Shown piece after piece: positions 44,301 to 48,903 of a DNA stretch of 48,903 bases (the first letter of the stretch is position 1; every line of letters begins with the position of its first letter). The notes beneath the pieces are model-generated. The model ran no database searches. It had not been told where the DNA came from and saw only the letters and a list, made by a program, of their open reading frames with translations. The position numbers and the translations under genes are program-made. Source of the DNA: JAALKW01 sp963974485 (GTDB lineage Bacteria > Pseudomonadota > Gammaproteobacteria > Legionellales > Legionellaceae); NCBI GenBank assembly GCA_963974485.1, contig CAXBBS010000012.1, positions 1 through 48,903 of the forward strand, read 5' to 3'.

Positions 44301-47194
44301 AAATGCTAAGCACGAAAGAAGCGGTTCAATTCGAAGAAAATATTCTTGAAGATGTGCGTTCGGGCAAAGGGCAGGTGACACCTCTTCTGAGTAAAGCAGA
44401 AGCAAAACAAAAATTTCAAGATTTAAAGCTCACCCAAGGACAACAAGACGCGTGTCAGCTCATCACAACAACAAACGATAGATTTGTCATGGTTCAGGGG
44501 TATGCCGGAACCGGAAAAACCACCATGACCACCTCCATGTTTGAGGCCATTAAACCGGAAGAAAACAAGGGGGTTCAAGTCATATCCGTTGCTCCAACTC
44601 ACCAAGCCGTAAAAGAACTTCAAGCGATTGGCATTAAGGCTCAAACTTTAAAAAGTTTTTTAATCGAGCAAGAGCAAACGCCTACCGTTGACTCCAATAC
44701 GATGGTATTACTCGATGAGTTCAGTATGGTCGGCAACCGCGATTTCGCACAACTATCATCCCTTGTTCATAAAAACAAATCCCGCTGCGTGCTTTTGGGT
44801 GATATCTCCCAGCATCAAGCGATTGAGGCGGGTAAGCCAAGTCCCTTAGTGATGTTTGAGGGGGGTATTTCTGTAGCCTACATGGATGAAATAGTACGAC
44901 AAAAAGCCGCCGGTTATAAAGATGCCGTTCAACACCTCGTTTCGGGTAACACAGATGAGGCATTAAGTGCGCTCAGCGTGTTGCCTAGAAACGCCGTTCA
45001 GCGCCATGAGGAGAATGGTTTCTTTGAACAGTTGAACTCATCGGTTGTTGAGGTCGTCATGAATGAGGATGAAGGCTCTACTCAAATCAATCCTCGGGTT
45101 GAAGGTGAAAAAATATATGACTTGGGCTTACTTGAAGTTGCTTCAAAAGATTATTTATCCAGAACCCCCGAGTGTCAGAATAATACGATTGTCGTCATTC
45201 ATGAAAACAAGCAACGTGACATCGCCAATCAATTGATTCGAGAAGGGCTTGTCGAACAAAACCAACTGGGGCCTGAAAACAAAACATTTCATCGATTGGT
45301 GGCTACAAGCCACAAAACACAAGAGCTCTACCACCTTCAATCTTACAAAGGGTATGACCAAGGAGGTCGGTTTTTCTTAAAGCGCGACCAGAACTATTTC
45401 CAAATACAAGGGATTGATGAGGCATCAAAGAGCGTCATACTCCTCAATGAGCAAGGCGAAGAGACAAGATTTTTGCCTGAAAAGGCCATTCGAGATGGTC
45501 GAATTGAATTATTTGAGTATCGCAGGGATAACGTATCTGTTGGGGAAAAAATTCATTTCAAAAAAACGGATAAATCAGCTGGGCGTTATGCGAATGAACG
45601 ATTAACGGTGTCATCTGTGGGTAAAGATGGCATAAAAGCATGTGACGCAAGCGGGCATGAATACGCATTAAATGATGACGGGTTGAAGAATGCCCATTGG
45701 GACTACAGCTACACGGCAACAAGTTATGCTGTTCAGGGTATGTCAGCGAAATTTGTGATTGGGGTTGAAAATACGCGCAATAAATATTTAACACATTTGC
45801 GTGGCTTCTACATCAGCACCACACGGGGTATTCAACATGCCATGATTTACACCAACAGCATTGCAGAACTAAAAAAATGCATCTCACACGAACCTGATAA
45901 AACATCGGCACTTGAAGCACTCGGGCGAGTTGACCTTAAACAAGCAAAGCAACGGTCTGACAAAAAATTATCGGCCAAGAAAATCAACAAAGTTAACGCC
46001 CTATCAAGTACACCAAAACCCAAAGCATTTACATTGGATGCGCATGCTATCTCTCAAGAATTATCGAATCATGCAGAGCAAGTGGTGGAGTCATTGCTTG
46101 GTGAGTCCAACCGAGCTCTATCGTCCAAGGACGAATATCGATATGGGCGAAAGGGGAGTCTCGCTATATCCATGCAAGGCGATAGCCGTGGGACTTGGTT
46201 CAACTTTGAGAGCCAGGAAAAAGGCAACCTTATCCATCTGATTCAGAACACCCTAGGCTTAACCTTTAAAGAGGCCTTAGCGTATGCATCAAACAAAACA
46301 GGCCATGATTTAAAACCAACAATGAAGCCGACCACAACCACAAAAAAAGAGGATCAATTAAAGCCGAAGGAAGCTAAAAGCCAAACAAAAGCTTATGCAC
46401 TTCAGCTGGTGAAAGAATCTAAACCCCTACATGGCACACTGGCCGAGAAATATTTAACAAAACACAGGGGAGTATTAAATATCAATAGTGCTGATTTGCG
46501 TTTCCACCCAAGCGTACGCAGCAAAGAAAATGGGGTGCGTAGCTATTTTCCATCACTTCTTGCGATCGCAAGAAATAAAGACGGTCAGGTTCAATCTGTG
46601 CAAGCCATCTATCTTGATCCGAACACAGGTATGAAGGCGGTTAGGGACGTAGACAAACGAACATTTGCGTCTAATTCAGGTTCAGGGGCAATTATTAGCC
46701 CAGGCCTGGACAAAGATGCTGTGACGTACTTGGCTGAAGGCGTGGAAACGGCGCTAAGCATTCGAGATGCTGTTAATAACGAGCGTGTGATAACCGTGCT
46801 GGGTAAGCAAAATTTTAGATCGATTGATCCAGCACTGACAACCCAAAATATTGTCATCTGCCTTGATAATGATGGTGGAAGCATAAAAGATGAAAAGCTT
46901 ATCATGGAGTCTGTTGCGCGGCTTGAGGAAGCCGGAAAAAACGTTATTCTTACGCGCCCGGAGCAAAAAGGTGATTTTAATGACGTAGCCATGAAGTTTG
47001 GTGTAGAGGGCGTATCTAAGATAATTAACAACGCGAACTCAAAATCAAACACGAGTAGAATACATGTCAATGAACATGCCATAAAGCATGGCGCATCGAG
47101 CAATATAAAACTTGAGATGCCAACGGAAGCTAAAGAAATAAAGGCTAATATTCAAAACAAAGACCTTGGACAAATAGAGCGAGAAATTTATTGA
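41387..47194 (+). CDS. traI: TraI relaxase-helicase with C-terminal primase/Toprim region
   Basis: A 1935-residue MobF relaxase (F TraI 1756). Domains in order: HUH relaxase with tyrosines 18, 19, 25 and 26 in NYYFSQDNYYFSG and the metal motif in HDTSRELDPNLHIHALL (about 150-167); a degenerate helicase-like region (about 430-900); an active SF1 helicase with Walker A GYAGTGKT (about 1037-1044), Walker B LLDEFSMV (about 1107) and TSYAVQGMSA near 1443; then a 350-residue extension. That extension contains YGRKGSLAIS and WFNFESQEKGNL, a primase-like start, and then VTYLAEGVETALSIRDA and NIVICLDNDGG, a Toprim-type fold with the DxD/N metal site. F TraI lacks it. It nicks oriT, unwinds the strand and perhaps primes synthesis in the recipient. 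Confidence 0.95.
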   Translation: MLSLQAKPLSGGGRAVNYYFSQDNYYFSGELSTAWHGKGAEKLGLKGEVNQAVLEAFVDGNLPNGEVLGIKTSSGEMKHRGGYDLTFTAPKSMSYLALVGGEKALIDLQKRAVAKALSVAESMAAEARLVKSGSMQYEKTGNLTFATIMHDTSRELDPNLHIHALLMNATECSDGKWRALASDMTRKHGTMEWIMNNKIFLGMVYRSEIAVGVKEMGLGIEKTGDPYGLFEIKGFDQALLTGISKRRTQIKEEVATMKSDTVKAFDRATQNTRKVKVVRDGEELREHWHKESMSYGIDPKTYMSVLQEQERESKPEHEVSDGTYGHQAIQDAISHLSEGNIRMSYQAILEKGLYFSIGECNVEALSHAIEEAIKTKQLIALDKRATEFTTQPLIDAEKKLVETLRASTPQKHGIKRNAALIQGLTDNESIQNVVTEALFHKDSVVRIKQQSSTSREVMKSFLDYADDSKKVRILTPSSLKASSFHGDMNQKPKSLWQWLNAIGKERHAETIKGFNHQHKDEHRLPFFSNKQERELLIVDDAQRVSHADLNTLINIAEKRRAKVILLERPLGLQGFKHDVASLLDKAEVKTFHVKDAIKKTVSVHITEVKDTEDRLKQCANAYTRVPTSERVHTHLVTASNKETQELNHYVRDNLKLQGNISREEATIKTLSAVYLTEAEKKVAKSYKPGLIMYHKSRNGIQKLTIASVIQEDNQLLVQDGDGIQRKLSVTHLGSRTAVYEEVPLKVSVGESLLATREMRLEGIKAGSSIEVTSITERGIKIKQGKKTQNLFLDDNRHHPLTYNYAKTLHAHDLTQKKNTILTMPSYALRKNTLSMLTESSKDNVHILTDDADKASHYAKGMRENTTAIDVTLESAKHVFPEKYLSEGVKQSLMTSLHQAIEQLTDEKQPLSEAERALDFAITCLSEEEAAFKATDVLGMALQESIGKTSMDEITTSLDALIKKGDLLCGPNQMLSTKEAVQFEENILEDVRSGKGQVTPLLSKAEAKQKFQDLKLTQGQQDACQLITTTNDRFVMVQGYAGTGKTTMTTSMFEAIKPEENKGVQVISVAPTHQAVKELQAIGIKAQTLKSFLIEQEQTPTVDSNTMVLLDEFSMVGNRDFAQLSSLVHKNKSRCVLLGDISQHQAIEAGKPSPLVMFEGGISVAYMDEIVRQKAAGYKDAVQHLVSGNTDEALSALSVLPRNAVQRHEENGFFEQLNSSVVEVVMNEDEGSTQINPRVEGEKIYDLGLLEVASKDYLSRTPECQNNTIVVIHENKQRDIANQLIREGLVEQNQLGPENKTFHRLVATSHKTQELYHLQSYKGYDQGGRFFLKRDQNYFQIQGIDEASKSVILLNEQGEETRFLPEKAIRDGRIELFEYRRDNVSVGEKIHFKKTDKSAGRYANERLTVSSVGKDGIKACDASGHEYALNDDGLKNAHWDYSYTATSYAVQGMSAKFVIGVENTRNKYLTHLRGFYISTTRGIQHAMIYTNSIAELKKCISHEPDKTSALEALGRVDLKQAKQRSDKKLSAKKINKVNALSSTPKPKAFTLDAHAISQELSNHAEQVVESLLGESNRALSSKDEYRYGRKGSLAISMQGDSRGTWFNFESQEKGNLIHLIQNTLGLTFKEALAYASNKTGHDLKPTMKPTTTTKKEDQLKPKEAKSQTKAYALQLVKESKPLHGTLAEKYLTKHRGVLNINSADLRFHPSVRSKENGVRSYFPSLLAIARNKDGQVQSVQAIYLDPNTGMKAVRDVDKRTFASNSGSGAIISPGLDKDAVTYLAEGVETALSIRDAVNNERVITVLGKQNFRSIDPALTTQNIVICLDNDGGSIKDEKLIMESVARLEEAGKNVILTRPEQKGDFNDVAMKFGVEGVSKIINNANSKSNTSRIHVNEHAIKHGASSNIKLEMPTEAKEIKANIQNKDLGQIEREIY

Positions 47195-47250
47195 TACAAC
47201 TAATGTGGGCGCTACACCCTATATATAATTTAAGCTACGAAAGGGAAGCT

Positions 47251-47763
47251 CTACAAAAGTTTTATTTTTTCTTTCAGTGGGTTAATAATTGCACAGGTTG
47301 CTAAGTATATATCGCTAGATTTCTTGCAATACAATCTATCATACTCATGAGCATTTTCATTCTCATCATGAATTGGTAAGTTACGCTCGCACTCCCAGTA
47401 AAAATTAAAATAAGCGCTTGAAACGTTTGTTTCAAAGTCGTCGATCAATTTATCGATTCGATCATCGTGTAAAAAACGAACATGAGCAAGGTTGCGAATA
47501 CTTTCTTCGATAGATTTCGTTAAATACTCCGAATGGCGCTTTTCATTCGCAATAACTTTAAAAGTATGCTCATCACTTAAGCTATGTTGCGAGCAAATGT
47601 ACCGAAGCCACTCTAAAGATGATAAAGCTTCTTTGAGGGTAGTAAATTTATTCTTATATCTAAGTTTCGATCCATAAAACACATAAGCAATTGCCATTGC
47701 AAAAAGTGTCCCGAGTATTGATGTAATCAAATTAAATATATGCTGACTTAACTCCAAGACCAT
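47251..47763 (-). CDS. Single-anchor membrane protein of unknown function
   Basis: A 170-residue protein with one N-terminal transmembrane segment (HIFNLITSILGTLFAMAIAYVF is the core region; about 8-30) and a long helical cytoplasmic part rich in Glu, Asp and His, containing SSLEWLRYICSQHSLSD and IRNLAHVRFLHDDRIDKL. I do not recognise it. ATG 47763, with GGGGAG upstream, is preferred over ATG 47784. It is convergent with traI, 56 bases away, so it is likely not part of the transfer operon. Confidence 0.6.
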   Translation of the reverse strand: MVLELSQHIFNLITSILGTLFAMAIAYVFYGSKLRYKNKFTTLKEALSSLEWLRYICSQHSLSDEHTFKVIANEKRHSEYLTKSIEESIRNLAHVRFLHDDRIDKLIDDFETNVSSAYFNFYWECERNLPIHDENENAHEYDRLYCKKSSDIYLATCAIINPLKEKIKLL

Positions 47764-47870
47764 AACTTTCTCCCCAAAAATCATGAATTTTTTTGCTTAA
47801 CAATCAAAAAATCATCCTCCCTAAAAATTTTATATTTTTTCGTCAGAGGTTAAGTTCCTGAGGCATTGCG

Positions 47871-48197
47871 CTATTCTTTGCCTGTAGTACTTCGGTAACT
47901 CCCAATCATTTGCCGGGTAACATCACTTGGATAACACAATGGTGAATAACCACCAGCTTTATTCCATGCGCTTCTCTTACCACACCGTCTACCGGCCCTA
48001 TCTACGAAATAGGGACATGGGCAATTTCCGGGATAAGCTGAAATAGATTGCTTAATTAATAGTTCTTTAATTTTATCGTCTGATAATAAAATTGGATTTT
48101 GTTGTGCCGAAACATGCAAGGGAATAAAAATAAAGAAAATCGATATCAGCTTAATAAGCCCGTTTAAAACATGCCGATCACCTCTAATTATAGCCAT
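47871..48197 (-). CDS. Exported cysteine-rich small protein
   Basis: A 108-residue protein with an N-terminal signal sequence (hydrophobic 13-31, ending HVSA) and a compact conserved-looking domain: YPGNCPCPYFVDRAGRRCGK then RSAWNKAGGYSPLCYPSDV. Four cysteines fit two disulfides in the periplasm. I recall similar small exported proteins on plasmids, without known function. The ribosome site is weak. It stands alone between the membrane protein and the LprI-like gene. Confidence 0.6.
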   Translation of the reverse strand: MAIIRGDRHVLNGLIKLISIFFIFIPLHVSAQQNPILLSDDKIKELLIKQSISAYPGNCPCPYFVDRAGRRCGKRSAWNKAGGYSPLCYPSDVTRQMIGSYRSTTGKE

Positions 48198-48224
48198 AGC
48201 GTAAACCTAGATCATATCAACTAT

Positions 48225-48277
48225 GTGACGCTTATCGTCATAATCGTCCGATTCTTTAGTATTTAAGCCAGCGTCAC
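48225..48277. repeat. Spaced inverted repeat in the gap before the LprI-like gene
   Basis: GTGACGC (48225-48231) and GCGTCAC (48271-48277) are perfect 7-bp arms 39 bases apart in the 208-base gap between the divergent small genes. Function unknown; an operator pair or part of oriT are both possible. Confidence 0.3.
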
Positions 48278-48405
48278 TTCATTCACCCCTATGATCAGTG
48301 GTTTAATTTTGAACGGGATGTAATCATAGCCCCTAAGGTTCGCTTCCATTGCTTTTTGAATACCCTAAAAATCTATACTAAACTGATAAACAAAAGGTCA
48401 AATTT

Positions 48406-48804
48406 ATGGTAAACATGAAAAAACTAAATAAATTTTATATTGCGATAATTACCTTACTCATATTCCCGACCGTAGGGATATCCCAAAACCATGATGACTG
48501 TCTTGACAGAGCCTCGACCACAATTAGTATGCGCTCTTGTTTAGCAAAAGAACTTAATGCTTACAATGAACAGCTGAGTGTAAATTATGAGCGGTTACAT
48601 AAATCATTGACATCTAAAGACCAAGAAAATTTTAAAAAAACTCAAAAAATATGGCTTCAATTCCGCGAAGCTGAATGTGATTTTTCAGCTTTTTCAGAGC
48701 AACCAGGAACTATAGCCCCTCTCATAATTACTAGCTGTTATATAGATATGACTAAAGAACGTATTAAACAATTAAAAGCTTATATCAACCAAAATAAAAA
48801 TTGA
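48406..48804 (+). CDS. LprI-family (DUF1311) exported protein
   Basis: A 132-residue protein with a signal peptide (about 1-25, ending VGISQ) and an LprI-type domain: DDCLDRASTTISMRSCLAKEL, then LNAYNEQLSVNYERLHKSL and IWLQFREAECDFSA, ending CYIDMTKERIKQLKAYI. The cysteines C31, C44, C89 and C106 are the usual four of the family. LprI-type domains occur in lysozyme inhibitors, so protection against host lysozyme is possible. AAGG precedes the ATG 48406; ATG 48415 is an alternative. Confidence 0.85.
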   Translation: MVNMKKLNKFYIAIITLLIFPTVGISQNHDDCLDRASTTISMRSCLAKELNAYNEQLSVNYERLHKSLTSKDQENFKKTQKIWLQFREAECDFSAFSEQPGTIAPLIITSCYIDMTKERIKQLKAYINQNKN

Positions 48805-48903
48805 TGCTCTCAAAAACGGTGATTTATGAGAGGGGTTAAATTATTTTTTCTCTCCACGGAGCTTCCTAGCCTAAGCATTCTCACAAACCATTCTTGATAT
48901 TAC

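Noticed and set aside
46609..47103. 164-codon frame opposite the TraI C-terminus
   Set aside because: Antisense to the Toprim-like region; no start signal and no domain.
1..48903. CRISPR arrays, tRNA and rRNA genes
   Set aside because: No regularly spaced direct repeats, no cloverleaf with CCA-type acceptor and no rRNA-like conserved stretch were recognised by eye.

Overview
The window looks like the backbone of a conjugative plasmid, or a plasmid-like mobile element, of a Legionella-type gammaproteobacterium. The host assignment is an inference from four things: a CsrA paralogue placed at the head of an F-type transfer operon (as described for CsrT on Legionella integrative conjugative elements), an ankyrin-repeat protein, membrane-anchored coiled-coil proteins of effector type, and generally AT-rich accessory DNA. 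No rRNA, tRNA or CRISPR array was seen.

Layout. 1-5.5 kb is accessory DNA: a small ion channel, an exported multicopper oxidase, an exported cysteine-rich mini-peptide divergent from it, an IS91-family transposase remnant, an ankyrin protein and a RelB/RelE-type toxin-antitoxin pair. 5.5-7.3 kb is an error-prone polymerase operon (umuDC) with its own operator-like dyad. A 0.47 kb non-coding stretch (7.24-7.71 kb) holds a large inverted repeat and a perfect DnaA box. 7.7-10.4 kb has small housekeeping-type genes (zinc-ribbon protein, YggU/DUF167, DUF2892, Fis-like) and an apparently intact IS91-family transposase. 10.5-13.6 kb holds two coiled-coil proteins and a winged-helix replication initiator candidate. 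14.0-17.6 kb is a partition block: ParA, a ParB-like protein, a ribbon-helix-helix protein and a second ParB, with palindromic candidate centromere sites.

17.7-22.0 kb is the most unusual part. It is a strongly AT-rich chorismate module: aminodeoxychorismate synthase (pabB-pabA), a VUT-family transporter, a small unknown protein, a UbiC-like chorismate lyase and a CI/LexA-type repressor that seems unable to cleave itself. The genes meet in overlapping convergent ends and diverge from two strong dyads, so the block looks like one regulated cassette between partition and transfer.

22.2-47.2 kb is a nearly complete F-type conjugation system in one direction: csrA-like, traT, traA, traL, traE, traK, traB, traV, traC, trbI, traW, traU, trbC, traN, traF, trbB, traH, traG, two tandem paralogous membrane proteins in the traS position, traD, and a giant traI with a C-terminal Toprim-like primase region. 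Most tra genes overlap by a few bases. The tra block is visibly richer in G+C than the partition and chorismate blocks, so the element is a mosaic. 47.2-48.9 kb has three small envelope-type proteins. I could not identify oriT or prove oriV.
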